NCBI GenBank assembly: GCA_020404105.1
Contig: JADBWH010000002.1
Location: 1-64,000 of the forward strand
Source: Pseudanabaena sp. M53BS1SP1A06MG
Lineage (GTDB): Bacteria; Cyanobacteriota; Cyanobacteriia; Pseudanabaenales; Pseudanabaenaceae
Direction: 5' to 3'
DNA length: 64,000 nt
Below are positions 53,222 to 61,929 of the stretch, in pieces. The notes beneath the pieces are model-generated. The model was given only the letters and a program-made list of their open reading frames with translations. It was not told the origin of the DNA and made no database searches. Position 1 is the stretch's first letter; each line of letters starts with the position of its first letter. A program made the translations under genes and the position numbers.

Positions 53222-54298
53222 ATGATGGCTCTAACAGGTACAGTTTTGGCTGTACAAGCCAATTTTTATCGGGTCAGGTTGGATCGCTCATTTCGTTTGG
53301 ACTTACTAGATGAATTTGGACAACCATCTAGCCAAATAATTGATGAATTGCTCTGTACCAGACGTGCAAGGCTTAAAAAAATTGGACAGCAGATCTGTGT
53401 AGGCGATCGCATCACAATCGAGGAACCAGATTGGCATGGTAAACGAGGAGCCATCTCAGAGGTAGCTATAAGGCGCAATTTGCTAGATCGACCAACTGTG
53501 GCAAATGTTGATCGCATTTTGTTGGTATTTGCTCTTGCAGAACCGAGCTTAGATCCGCATCAAGTGAGTCGATTCTTAGTAAAAGCTGAAAGCACTCAGG
53601 TCGAGGTTTTGCTTTGCCTAAATAAGAGGGATCTAATCAGTGATGAACTTTGGCTGACATGGCGTGATCGCTTCAAGTCTTGGGGCTATCCACCCGTAGC
53701 AATTAGTACCTATACCCAAGAGGGAATTGCTGAATTAGGACAATATTTACGAACTGGCATAACTGTGGTTGCAGGGCTGTCAGGGGTTGGTAAATCCAGC
53801 TTAATTAATCAATTAATTCCCAATTTACAAGTTCGCGTTGGTGAAGTTTCTCAGCGTTTAGGGCATGGGCGACATACGACCCGCCATGTAGAACTGTTTG
53901 CTTTACCTGCGGGTGGATATCTTGCGGATACCCCAGGATTTATGCACCCCAATCTCACTGTAATTCCTACGAAATTGGCTGACTATTTCCCTGAAGCTAA
54001 GCAGCGCTTAACTGCGGGTGAACTCTGTCATTTTAATAATTGTTTACATCGTCGTGATGAACCGAATTGCTTAGTACGTGGAGATTGGGAGCGTTACGAG
54101 CATTACCTCACCTATCTCGAAGAGGCGATCGCCTATCAACAAAAGCTCAAAAACACGGCAAATGCTGATGACTCCGTTAAGGTAAAAGATGCTAGTGATG
54201 GTAAGCAACAGCAAGAACCAAGGCTACTCAAAAAGCGCTATCGCCGAGAGTCGCGCCGTAGTGAGCATCAAAATCTCGATTATGATGAAGAGCCATAA
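53222..54298 (+). CDS. rsgA: Small ribosomal subunit biogenesis GTPase RsgA
   Basis: This 358-aa circularly permuted GTPase helps mature the 30S subunit. An N-terminal OB domain (GTVLAVQANFYRVRL) precedes G4 LNKRD, G1 GLSGVGKSSL and G3 DTPGF, in that permuted order, then the zinc knuckle C...HFNNCLHRRDEPNC. The C-terminal tail is Lys/Arg-rich. Two ATG codons in a row (53222, 53225) make the exact start uncertain by one residue. A strong hairpin follows directly. Confidence 0.95.
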   Translation: MMALTGTVLAVQANFYRVRLDRSFRLDLLDEFGQPSSQIIDELLCTRRARLKKIGQQICVGDRITIEEPDWHGKRGAISEVAIRRNLLDRPTVANVDRILLVFALAEPSLDPHQVSRFLVKAESTQVEVLLCLNKRDLISDELWLTWRDRFKSWGYPPVAISTYTQEGIAELGQYLRTGITVVAGLSGVGKSSLINQLIPNLQVRVGEVSQRLGHGRHTTRHVELFALPAGGYLADTPGFMHPNLTVIPTKLADYFPEAKQRLTAGELCHFNNCLHRRDEPNCLVRGDWERYEHYLTYLEEAIAYQQKLKNTANADDSVKVKDASDGKQQQEPRLLKKRYRRESRRSEHQNLDYDEEP

Positions 54299-54339
54299 AT
54301 GAGAAAAGAGAGTTGCTTTGCAACTCTCTTTTCTCATTT
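54297..54339 (+). terminator. Terminator hairpin after rsgA
   Basis: AAATGAGAAAAGAGAGTTGC TTT and its exact complement form a 20-bp stem that starts in the rsgA stop codon. A second stem (AAATTTTTGAAACAGAG with complement, about 54346-54386) lies just before the stop of the convergent methyltransferase gene. The pair should insulate both genes. Confidence 0.85.
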
Positions 54340-54395
54340 ATGGAGAAATTTTTGAAACAGAGACAAAGCCTCTGTTTCAAAAATTTTGCTAGGTT

Positions 54396-55880
54396 TTAAG
54401 TCTGAATTTGAGCGATCACTTCTACCATATTCAGAGAAGGCAAGAGTTGTAACTTGAGAATCTCATCGTTTTTTACGCAAAGAGATGGAAAAATCATCGC
54501 GGTTAGTTGCCCCCAAGAACGCGATCTCCTTCCCACATCTCCCAGTGGTCCCGTTGTCAACATCACTGTGTCATCGATTAGCAGATCAAACCAAGTACAA
54601 ACGCCATGAAGCATTCCATCAGCAACAACAGGGACATCAACCACCTGATCAGTTAATTTCATCTGTCCACTACCAAAGTCAAGTTGGGCAAAACAGTAAG
54701 AATCGGAGAGGGGGCGATAGATATGCTGATCAATCTGTCCCATAAAAGCAGGTCTAGGATATTGAAACTCGTTAAAACCAGTGAGGTCGAAACCAAGCGA
54801 CTGATCTACCCAATAGCGTTGATGTAATTCAGAACATTCGATCGCCATCAAATAGAGATTTGCGCCTGAAGGTATTACTTTGGCATTGGGTTTGAGTAGA
54901 TGCTTTGTAGCGTGGGTAATCGCATCAAAAGCTCCCTCTGACGGCAACCAAGCTCCAAATATTTCTGTGATCAAAATATCCGCAGGTTCTGGCAAGTCAT
55001 GAGGAATAACTAAATCATGGGACAGTTTATTTATGACCTGAATTTGGACTTGATAACCATTGGTTTTGATAATTTGTTTTGCCTGAGCCGCAATTAGATC
55101 TTCGGATTCACAGGTAATCACCTGCTTTGCGCCTGCCTTCGCTGCCATCATAGCTAAGAGTCCCGAACCTGTACCAATTTCCAATACAAGAGTCTCAGAA
55201 GTGACATAGCGAGCGATCGCTTCTTGATAGGGTAAATTACGCGCCGTATCATTCATCATCCAGTAATGCCAACTCTGAATATTTTCTCGATACAACAAGA
55301 GCATCCCTTCACGGGCAGGTATATATTCAGGATCAATTTTTAAAGCAATCTGAAAGCATTGCGCTGCTTCACTTAATTGCCCTGAATGGCGATAAGCGAT
55401 CGCCAAATTATGATAAATCTCTGCCGATTCTCCTACTATGGATAACCAATCTCTATAGGCTAAAATAGCTTCTGGATAGCGTCCCGTGCTATTCAGAACC
55501 TCTGCTAACTTTTGGTGGGCTGGTAGAAATTGAGAATCTAAAGAGATCGCTTGCCGAAAATCATCAAGGGACAACTCAACTTGTTGTTGGGCATAGTAAG
55601 TGCATCCGCGATTATAATAGCCCGCCGATAACATCGGCTCCAGTTGTAAAACTTGGTTGAAATCCGCCAACGCTTGATCGAAATCCCCTTTCTGCAAATA
55701 ATTCATGCCCCTTGCCATATAGGCATCGACATAGCGAGGATTAATCCATAGAGCTTGATCATAGCTATGTTGAGCTGCATGCCAGTCGCCTTCGGCAGCC
55801 TTAGCTAAACCCCACTGCACAAAGTTCTGTAGTTGGATAGCCATGCGATCATTTGTCGAATCGAAAATAGGTTTGAGCAA
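54396..55880 (-). CDS. TPR protein with PRMT-like methyltransferase domain
   Basis: This 494-aa protein has five or six TPR units at about residues 15-200 (e.g. AYMARGMNYLQKGDFDQALA, EIYHNLAIAYRHSG), then SWHYWMMNDTARN and a SAM-dependent Rossmann fold with motif I VLEIGTGSGLLAMMAA (232-247), acidic loop Glu258/Glu260 (CESE) and a double-E-like loop TEIFGAWLPSEG with Glu306 and Glu315. A beta-rich C-terminal part follows. The MNDTxRN lead-in, SAM motif and double-E spacing resemble PRMT7/PRMT9 arginine methyltransferases; human PRMT9 likewise has N-terminal TPRs. Substrate and arginine specificity are inference. Confidence 0.85.
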   Translation of the reverse strand: MLKPIFDSTNDRMAIQLQNFVQWGLAKAAEGDWHAAQHSYDQALWINPRYVDAYMARGMNYLQKGDFDQALADFNQVLQLEPMLSAGYYNRGCTYYAQQQVELSLDDFRQAISLDSQFLPAHQKLAEVLNSTGRYPEAILAYRDWLSIVGESAEIYHNLAIAYRHSGQLSEAAQCFQIALKIDPEYIPAREGMLLLYRENIQSWHYWMMNDTARNLPYQEAIARYVTSETLVLEIGTGSGLLAMMAAKAGAKQVITCESEDLIAAQAKQIIKTNGYQVQIQVINKLSHDLVIPHDLPEPADILITEIFGAWLPSEGAFDAITHATKHLLKPNAKVIPSGANLYLMAIECSELHQRYWVDQSLGFDLTGFNEFQYPRPAFMGQIDQHIYRPLSDSYCFAQLDFGSGQMKLTDQVVDVPVVADGMLHGVCTWFDLLIDDTVMLTTGPLGDVGRRSRSWGQLTAMIFPSLCVKNDEILKLQLLPSLNMVEVIAQIQT

Positions 55881-55950
55881 ACAACTTTCTTAAATCATTA
55901 TAGGCTAACTAAGATGATTAATCCCTTCTCAATCAATAGATATAGATACT

Positions 55951-56053
55951 AAGTAGCTCAACTTAATTAAAACCCAAACCAGAGTTTTGTTCCGCTCGCT
56001 ACGCGGGCGGAACAAAACTATAGGTTTTTTAGTTTACTTATGTCTAACTACAT
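55951..56053. repeat. Family A MITE-like element, copy 3
   Basis: It starts AAGTAGCTCAACTTAATTAA and ends TGTCTAACTACAT, with the GTTTTGTTCCGC(T/C)CGC...GCGGGCGGAACAAAAC hairpin. Its right tip is more degraded than in the other copies. Together with the next hairpin it fills the gap 55881-56222. Confidence 0.85.
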
Positions 56054-56057
56054 ATAA

Positions 56058-56108
56058 AGTCAAGAATTGGTGGTGCGGGGCAAAGTCCCGCACCACCAAT
56101 TCTTGACT
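56058..56108. repeat. Perfect palindrome, 22-bp arms
   Basis: AGTCAAGAATTGGTGGTGCG plus GG pairs exactly with the sequence at 56087-56108; the loop is GCAAAGT. It abuts family A copy 3 and lies 115 bp before the lipoprotein gene. Confidence 0.9.
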
Positions 56109-56222
56109 AAGGAGGGATTAGGATGAGTTATTAATTTCCTGCAATACGACTTCAAGGCGCGATATAGTAGCTAACGAGCTTTATGCTTGTCCCCAAATCA
56201 AAGTTCATAGCTTAAATTAGAT

Positions 56223-56900
56223 ATGAAAAAGTATATTTCCCTTGCTGCTGGTTTAGTCTTATTTGCGGTTAGTGCTTGTAATGCCCCTACACCTGTAGTT
56301 GATAATGCGACTCCCAACAAAGCGGCATCACCTACAGCAACATCCTCTGAAAAGCCAAATGAAAATCCGATAGAAAGCCCCAAAGAATCTACAACCTCAA
56401 GCGCTAAAGCCACAGAAAAGGCTACAACACCTAAATCGGAGGGTTGGCAAGACTACAAATCTGCGGCTGGGAAATTTAGTATACAGTTACCTAGCAAGCC
56501 ACAGGAGCAATCTCAAGACCAAACAACTGATGTGGGGACAATCAAGCTCAATATGGTAATTGCTGAAGCCAATGATTCAGGTTATTTTGTAGGCTATGCG
56601 GATTTCCCCAATAAAATTGCCAACCCTGCCGATGTCCAAAAAGGTCTAGCGGATTCTGTAAAAGGCTCAGTTGGTAATCTCAAGGGAGAAATTAAGGTGG
56701 AGAAGGAATCAGCCCTTGGTGATGTGCCTTGTCGAGATTTTGAAGCGATCGGTAAGATTAAAACCACAGATGTGGCAATGAAGGGTAGATTCTGCCTCGC
56801 AGACAATCGCCTCTATCAGGTATTTGCTCTAGGAGCCAAAGATAAGCTAGCAACTACAGATGTTGATCGTTTTATTTCTTCTTTTAAACTAGAAAAGTAA
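56223..56900 (+). CDS. Lipoprotein of unknown function
   Basis: This 225-aa protein has a signal peptide with lipobox VSAC (Cys19), then a Thr/Ser/Pro/Lys-rich linker (about 20-75) and a folded domain from about residue 78 (SAAGKFSIQLPSKPQEQSQD, VIAEANDSGYFVGYADFP). The single domain with alternating strands and one later Cys pair (VPCRDFE and RFCLADN, about residues 171 and 194) suggests a disulfide. Similar lipoproteins occur in cyanobacteria but I know no function. Confidence 0.75.
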   Translation: MKKYISLAAGLVLFAVSACNAPTPVVDNATPNKAASPTATSSEKPNENPIESPKESTTSSAKATEKATTPKSEGWQDYKSAAGKFSIQLPSKPQEQSQDQTTDVGTIKLNMVIAEANDSGYFVGYADFPNKIANPADVQKGLADSVKGSVGNLKGEIKVEKESALGDVPCRDFEAIGKIKTTDVAMKGRFCLADNRLYQVFALGAKDKLATTDVDRFISSFKLEK

Positions 56901-56996
56901 TTAAAAAGAGCGCTAAGCAATTTTTAATCACTCTAAGTTTTTTCGTACTTGCTAACATCCCTTAAGAATATAGTCCGCATATAGCAATCTTAAATA

Positions 56997-57152
56997 GTTT
57001 GTGGAAACGCAAATGCGCTTCCACAAACCTAAAAATACGCGAGTTCGGGATAATTTGAAACAGGCTTTGAGAGAGAGTTTGCTACGCAAACCCTCTCTCT
57101 CAAAGCCCAAAAGTAAAAGCCTTGCTAAGCAAGGCTTTTACTTTTGGGCTTT
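56997..57152. terminator. Three consecutive hairpins between convergent genes
   Basis: Stem 1 is GTTTGTGGAA...TTCCACAAAC (56997-57028). Stem 2 is GCTTTGAGAGAGAGTTTGC TAC and complement (57064-57106). Stem 3 has 25-bp perfect arms with a one-base centre (57102-57152) and shares AAAGC with stem 2, so the two compete. The gap 56901-57290 also holds family A' copy 2 and no gene. Confidence 0.8.
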
Positions 57153-57185
57153 AAAAAATTTGCCAGCTTAAATCGAACTAACGTT

Positions 57186-57285
57186 AAGTAGTTATGCATA
57201 AATAACTTAAAAAAAGAAGCTTCTGTCTCCAGATTAGCAGATGACCAAGGCTCTTGTTTTGAGTTTTAATTATGCCGATCTACTT
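57186..57285. repeat. Family A' element, copy 2
   Basis: It starts AAGTAGTTATGCATAAATAA and ends TTTTAATTATGCCGATCTACTT... at 57285; 100 bp with TTAA overlapping both tips (57184-57187 and 57284-57287). Interior lacks the family A hairpin. It ends a few bases before the ctaE stop. Confidence 0.7.
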
Positions 57286-57290
57286 AAAGC

Positions 57291-57911
57291 CTAAAGAATA
57301 TAAAGTAATAAAAATAGAATGATCCAGACAATATCGACAAAGTGCCAGTAGATAGAGGCGGCTTCTATTCCAAAGTGACTGTTACTGCTGTAATGTCCCA
57401 CTTTCAGCGATCGCACTAGCACCGAGGCAATGAAGGTCAAGCCAACTATAACGTGAAACCCATGAAATCCTGTCAGTACATAAAAAGTACTAGCAAATAG
57501 GTTAGTGGTTAGCCCAAACTCTAAATGCTGATATTCATATATTTGTCCAGCAATGAAGATTGCTCCCATGATGAAGGTAGCGAGAAACCATAGCTGAGCA
57601 GATCTAACCTTATTCTCTTTGATCGCACTATCAGCTTGGTGAATCACAAAACTACTCGATACCAGAATAATTGTGTTAATTCCAGGCAAGAGAAGTTCGA
57701 GTTCAGGTGTACCTTCGGGCGGCCAAGAGGTTGCGACAGAGCGAAAGGTCAAATAGGCAGCGAACAATCCAAAAAAGAGCATTCCCTCCGAAATTAGGAA
57801 AACAATTAATCCAAAAACTCGTAAGTCAGGATGTTCAGCGTGACCAGTTGACTCATGGGCATGAATTTCATCTTCGGAGATGTTCGTGGTAGTAGTGATT
57901 GATCCCTGCAT
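57291..57911 (-). CDS. ctaE: Cytochrome c oxidase subunit III
   Basis: This 206-aa protein has five transmembrane helices (the short form of subunit III): FGLIVFLISEGMLFFGLFAA, SSFVIHQADSAI, WFLATFIMGAIFIAGQIYEY (in part), LTGFHGFHVIVGL and the final IYWHFVDIVWIILFL, with the conserved HG and WHFVD motifs. It supports the catalytic subunits of the aa3-type respiratory oxidase in the thylakoid or plasma membrane. Third gene of the ctaC-ctaD-ctaE operon on the minus strand. Confidence 0.95.
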   Translation of the reverse strand: MQGSITTTTNISEDEIHAHESTGHAEHPDLRVFGLIVFLISEGMLFFGLFAAYLTFRSVATSWPPEGTPELELLLPGINTIILVSSSFVIHQADSAIKENKVRSAQLWFLATFIMGAIFIAGQIYEYQHLEFGLTTNLFASTFYVLTGFHGFHVIVGLTFIASVLVRSLKVGHYSSNSHFGIEAASIYWHFVDIVWIILFLLLYIL

Positions 57912-57990
57912 AGGTAAATGTTTGGATAATTTGGACTAAAAATACTAATTAGATAGCTAAAACATTGCTTCAACTATGCTAGTGGAAAAA

Positions 57991-59637
57991 CTAAGCGATC
58001 ACCTCTTGACGATCTTCCTGATATTCTTCGCCGTAATCATAAGGACCTGTTGCCAAAACAGGATCACCAACCCAATTATGAGGAATTGGAGGAGAAGAGG
58101 TTGTCCACTCTAGGGTTAGGGCATTCCAAGGATTATCTGGAGATTGCTCACCCTTAAACCAACTGTAAGCTGCATTGATCACAAAGGGAATTGTGGAAAT
58201 CGCTAAAATAAAAGCGCCAATGGTACAGATCACATTAATTGGTGCAAATTGTGGATCATATTGGGCAACACGACGAGGCATTCCTTGCAAACCAAGGATA
58301 TGCATTGGACCAAAGGTTAAGTGCATTCCTATAAACGTCAGCACAAAATGGATCTTTCCCCAAAATTCATTTAACATCCGTCCAGTCATCTTGGGGAACC
58401 AGTGATACAGACCTGCGTAAATGCCAAATACACTGCCACCAAAGAGGACATAATGGAAGTGAGCCACAACAAAATATGTGTCATGCACATGGATATCAAC
58501 GGGAGCCGAACCAAGCATAACGCCGCTCAAACCGCCGATTAAGAAGGTAGAGATGAAACCCATTGCAAAGAGCAAGGGACTATCTAAACGCAACTTTCCG
58601 CCCCACAGTGTTGCGATCCAGCTAAATACCTTGATCCCTGTGGGCACGGCTACCAGCAAAGTCGCCACCATGAAGAATACGCGCAACCAGTCAGGAGTAC
58701 CACTGGTAAACATATGGTGCGCCCACACAAATAAGCCTAAGGCGCAAATCATCATACTAGAGTATGCGATCGCCTTGTAGCCAAAAATTGGCTTGCGGCT
58801 ATGTGGTGGGATCACTTCTGAAATTATGCCAAATACAGGTAGGATCATCACATAAACAGCAGGATGAGAGTAAAACCAGAATAGGTGCTGATATACGACA
58901 GGATCGCCGCCCCCTGTGGGATTAAAAAAGTTTGTCCCAATTAGTAAGTCAAAGCCCAGTAAGATCAATGCTCCAGCTAAAACTGGTGTTGCTAGGAGAG
59001 CTAAGACAGAGGTTGCCATCATTGCCCAACAGAAAAGGGGCATACTGAACAAATCCATGCCTTTCATACGCATTGACCAAATGGTGACAATGAAATTCAC
59101 TGCTGCCAAAATTGATGAAGTACCAATCAGAATGATACTGAGGATCCAAATCACTTGCCCAACATGCTCATTGGTCAAAATGCTTAAGGGGGGATAAGCT
59201 GTCCAACCTGTGGATGCGGGTCCCACAAAGAAGCTCGACATTAGTAAGAGTCCTGCGGGGATCGTCAACCAAAAGGCGATCGCATTCAGACGAGGGAAAG
59301 CCATATCACGCGCCCCAATCATTAGAGGAACAAGATAATTGCCAAAACCGCCCGTCACCGCAGGCACGATCCACAAAAAGATCATCACCGTACCATGCAT
59401 CGTAAACAGGCTGTTGTAAAAAGCGGGATCAACGAGATCGGAGTCAGGTGTCGCAAGTTCCACGCGCACCGCCGAGGCAAGCGCCCCACCAATCAAATAA
59501 AACATGAATGAAGTAACAAGATATTGAATTCCAATTACTTTGTGATCGACGCTAAAGGTAAAGAACTCCCACCAAGGAGTCTTTTGGGGTTCAGCCCCTG
59601 CGCTCGAACTTTGAGTTGGAGTAAGAGTTTGAGTCAT
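57991..59637 (-). CDS. ctaD: Cytochrome c oxidase subunit I
   Basis: This 548-aa catalytic subunit carries haem a, haem a3 and CuB. Visible landmarks: low-spin haem His in SLFTMHGTVMIFLW, CuB/Tyr helix FWFYSHPAVYVMILP with the His-Tyr cross-link pair, WAHHMFTSG with two His, and haem ligands in VAHFHYVLFGG. The helix VI motif is YSHPAV rather than GHPEV, the variant used to define A2-type haem-copper oxidases. Twelve helices as usual. It follows ctaC by 78 bp. Confidence 0.96.
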   Translation of the reverse strand: MTQTLTPTQSSSAGAEPQKTPWWEFFTFSVDHKVIGIQYLVTSFMFYLIGGALASAVRVELATPDSDLVDPAFYNSLFTMHGTVMIFLWIVPAVTGGFGNYLVPLMIGARDMAFPRLNAIAFWLTIPAGLLLMSSFFVGPASTGWTAYPPLSILTNEHVGQVIWILSIILIGTSSILAAVNFIVTIWSMRMKGMDLFSMPLFCWAMMATSVLALLATPVLAGALILLGFDLLIGTNFFNPTGGGDPVVYQHLFWFYSHPAVYVMILPVFGIISEVIPPHSRKPIFGYKAIAYSSMMICALGLFVWAHHMFTSGTPDWLRVFFMVATLLVAVPTGIKVFSWIATLWGGKLRLDSPLLFAMGFISTFLIGGLSGVMLGSAPVDIHVHDTYFVVAHFHYVLFGGSVFGIYAGLYHWFPKMTGRMLNEFWGKIHFVLTFIGMHLTFGPMHILGLQGMPRRVAQYDPQFAPINVICTIGAFILAISTIPFVINAAYSWFKGEQSPDNPWNALTLEWTTSSPPIPHNWVGDPVLATGPYDYGEEYQEDRQEVIA

Positions 59638-59715
59638 AGAGGAATAGGAAATAGGTAATTGGGGTTTTTGGATTAGCTTTTGGCTCTTAGCTTTATTACT
59701 TTTGCCTTTTTATTT

Positions 59716-60702
59716 TTATTTTTTACTTGTCATGCCCATTAGTGCGACCTTGCCTGCAAGATATTCTTGCTCTGTCATTTGCGAAGCGGGTCTTGAGGCA
59801 ACGATCTCTTCAGGGTTATTGCTAGCGATTTCTTGCTGTTCTTTGAGCCACTTGGCATAGTCTTCAGGAGTATCGATTACCATCGTGGTACGCATACCAC
59901 CGTGATAGGATCCGCACAACTCAGCACAGACGACTGGATATTCGCCAACGACTCGAGGAGTAAATTCTAGATAGGTTTCACGTCCGGGAATGACATCCTG
60001 TTTGATGCGTAGTTGAGGAACCCAAAATGCGTGGAGGACATCAACAGCATTCATATTGAGGCGAATTTTTTTGCCGACTGGAACATGTAGTTCCGCAGTA
60101 GCAATTTCATCGGTGTAGTTAAAAATCCATGCAAACTGCATAGCACTAACGTTAATTGATATAACATCAGTATCTTCTGAAGGGATTACACCTGCCATCA
60201 TCATGCCATCGTTTCCCTCATTATTTAAAGAATTTGAGGAGGCTATTGTTGCTTTAGGAATATGTATCCCCCCACTTTCATGATTGGCGGTATGATGCGC
60301 GACTGTATGGATCGTTCCACCGTGAGCCATGCTGCCTAAATCTTGAGTACCCTGCATAGCGGTATAGACATCGAAACTGTAAATAGCTACCCACATAACA
60401 ATTATCGTGGGAATTGCTGTCCAAGCTATTTCGAGAGGTAAGTTTTCGTGAATTGCAGGGCCATCAGTTTCATCGCCTTTGCGCTTCCGAAATTTTATGA
60501 TCGAATATAGCAGGACTCCCTCAACGATGAGGAAAAATCCAACTGCGATCGCAAGGATCGTGTTGAATAAGCCGTCATATAGTTTAGCTTCATCGCCTGC
60601 GGCAACTGGAAGCAAACCATTGTCGCGACCATACCAAATACTAGTAGCAATGACCAATCCAATGATAACGACGATGGAAATTAGTTTATTGTTTATTTTC
60701 AT
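59716..60702 (-). CDS. ctaC: Cytochrome c oxidase subunit II
   Basis: This 328-aa protein has two transmembrane helices (about 7-23 and 45-70) plus a further hydrophobic stretch (about 92-110), then the CuA cupredoxin domain with His224 (DVLHAFWVP), Cys259, Cys263, His267 and Met270 (CAELCGSYHGGM). A His/Met/Gly-rich insertion of about 60 residues (114-178, with MAHGGTIHTVAHHTANH and GMMMAG) separates the membrane and CuA parts. It could bind copper for metallation. First gene of the oxidase operon. Confidence 0.95.
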   Translation of the reverse strand: MKINNKLISIVVIIGLVIATSIWYGRDNGLLPVAAGDEAKLYDGLFNTILAIAVGFFLIVEGVLLYSIIKFRKRKGDETDGPAIHENLPLEIAWTAIPTIIVMWVAIYSFDVYTAMQGTQDLGSMAHGGTIHTVAHHTANHESGGIHIPKATIASSNSLNNEGNDGMMMAGVIPSEDTDVISINVSAMQFAWIFNYTDEIATAELHVPVGKKIRLNMNAVDVLHAFWVPQLRIKQDVIPGRETYLEFTPRVVGEYPVVCAELCGSYHGGMRTTMVIDTPEDYAKWLKEQQEIASNNPEEIVASRPASQMTEQEYLAGKVALMGMTSKK

Positions 60703-61056
60703 GATGATTTTGCCCTATCGTGCTGCTCCTACAAAGTGAATTTAAATCAATGGGAGCGTCCTAGCGAATGTTTTGAGAATTAGGACAGATTGACATAATG
60801 ACTATACTTGCATCTAATCCCAGAAAGAGGGGCAATTGTTTGCAATCTTTTAGCAATTTCTTTGGGATCATGCCTTACGGAGTCATTTAAATAAGGAGAT
60901 TAGATTTAGCGATCGCTTATTTGTTAATGTAACAGCTAAGAACCAACAAACGAATAATTACTGATATCACTACTAAAGCATAATTGATCGCAGTTTTGAA
61001 AAAATCCTGAATTAAGAGTAAGACTATTCCTAATCTATTTCTACAATTGCGATAAG
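60703..61056. other. Promoter region of the oxidase operon
   Basis: This 354-bp gap is upstream of ctaC (minus strand) and before the decayed gene at 61057. It is AT-rich and contains one GCGATCGC site (60909-60916). No repeat family element and no reading frame were recognised. Confidence 0.5.
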
Positions 61057-61336
61057 ATGCAGAAATATCATAGTGCAGACTCTCTACGCTTCAAAATTAA
61101 ATCTTTATGAAGTTAAAAAAGGATTTAATTTGCAATTTACACAAGACAAGAAATTCTTCTAGGAATGAAGTGAAGATTTGTCTAAAATTAGCGATCACGA
61201 TCATCATATATTAGATGAAGTAAAAAGCTATTATTTCTATCTATCCAAATATCCGATATTACAAATAGAGACCCAAATAGTGGTCTTATCACTACTATTA
61301 GAACTTACAAGAATTTATGCACCTCTTTTTGTAGTT

Positions 61337-61440
61337 AAGCAGCTAGACATAAGTAAACTAAAAACCGAGAGTTTTGTTCCGCCCGCGTAGCGGGCGGAAC
61401 AAAACTCTCGGTTTGGGGTTTTAATTAAGTTGAGCTACTT
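61337..61440. repeat. Family A MITE-like element, copy 4
   Basis: AAGCAGCTAGACATAAGTAA to AAGTTGAGCTACTT, 104 bp, hairpin GTTTTGTTCCGCCCGC GTA GCGGGCGGAACAAAAC, the best preserved core. Deleting it with one TA joins VV to KAEE in frame, consistent with precise insertion into the restriction-like gene. Confidence 0.92.
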
Positions 61441-61600
61441 AAAGCTGAAGAGTCTATCGAAATTGAAGAAGAAGAGTATGGCGAAATTACTAAAGGACAG
61501 ACTGATATTTTAGTGATACAGGATAAATTCTGGATTGGGGTAATTGAAGCTAGACTTGCGGAATTTAATGTATTGGAGGCTTTACCATAAATTCTCACTT

Positions 61601-61702
61601 ATTGCAGTTTTCATTTTGCCGTAGGCAAAATGAAAACTCAAAACCCATGCTAGGACTGTTTTTTATCTTCAAATGAATACGAACTCATTTGAAAACCACA
61701 AT
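61601..61702. repeat. Family B MITE-like element, copy 2
   Basis: It starts ATTGCAGTTTTCATTTTGCC and ends CATTTGAAAACCACAAT, with the same inner palindromes as 14940-15044. It sits inside the decayed gene; removing it with one TA joins ILTY to KMAA. Confidence 0.85.
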
Positions 61703-61929
61703 ACAAGATGGCTGCACTTTATGTCGAAAAGGCTGTATTTGAAATGATTATCAGCAGCGACCATACGCAATTTATAAAGGTGATGAGACTTGACAATCCT
61801 CAATATGCATTATTCAGATGTATTTTAACAATTTAAACGTGGTAGTGCTTTGTATGATGTCCTGCAAATTTTGAAGCCGTTTGGGCAACAAGCGCTATTA
61901 AGCAACTAATTTTTCAAGTATGATCAGCT

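Larger units (their letters stand above)
61057..61909 (+). pseudogene. Decayed restriction-endonuclease-like gene carrying two MITEs
   Basis: Fragments read in order: KLNLYEVKKGFNLQFTQDKK-FF, stop, E, stop, SEDLSKISDHDHHILDEVKS, PILQIETQIVVLSLLLEL, then family A copy 4, then KAEESIEIEEEEYGEITKGQ, TDILVIQDKFWIGVIEAR, LEALP, stop (CAA to TAA), ILTY, family B copy 2, KMAALY, DHTQFIKVMRLDNPQYAL, frameshift, SDVF, stop, QFKRGSALYDVLQILKPFGQ. The layout matches a common cyanobacterial PD-(D/E)xK-like family often labelled restriction subunit R (D...ExK; here GQTDI and IEAR). At least four nonsense changes, two frameshifts and two insertions are visible. The start at 61057 is approximate. Confidence 0.8.

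Noticed and set aside
61178..61390. 70-codon frame as a separate gene
   Set aside because: Its first 53 codons belong to the restriction-like pseudogene and the rest is translated family A repeat.
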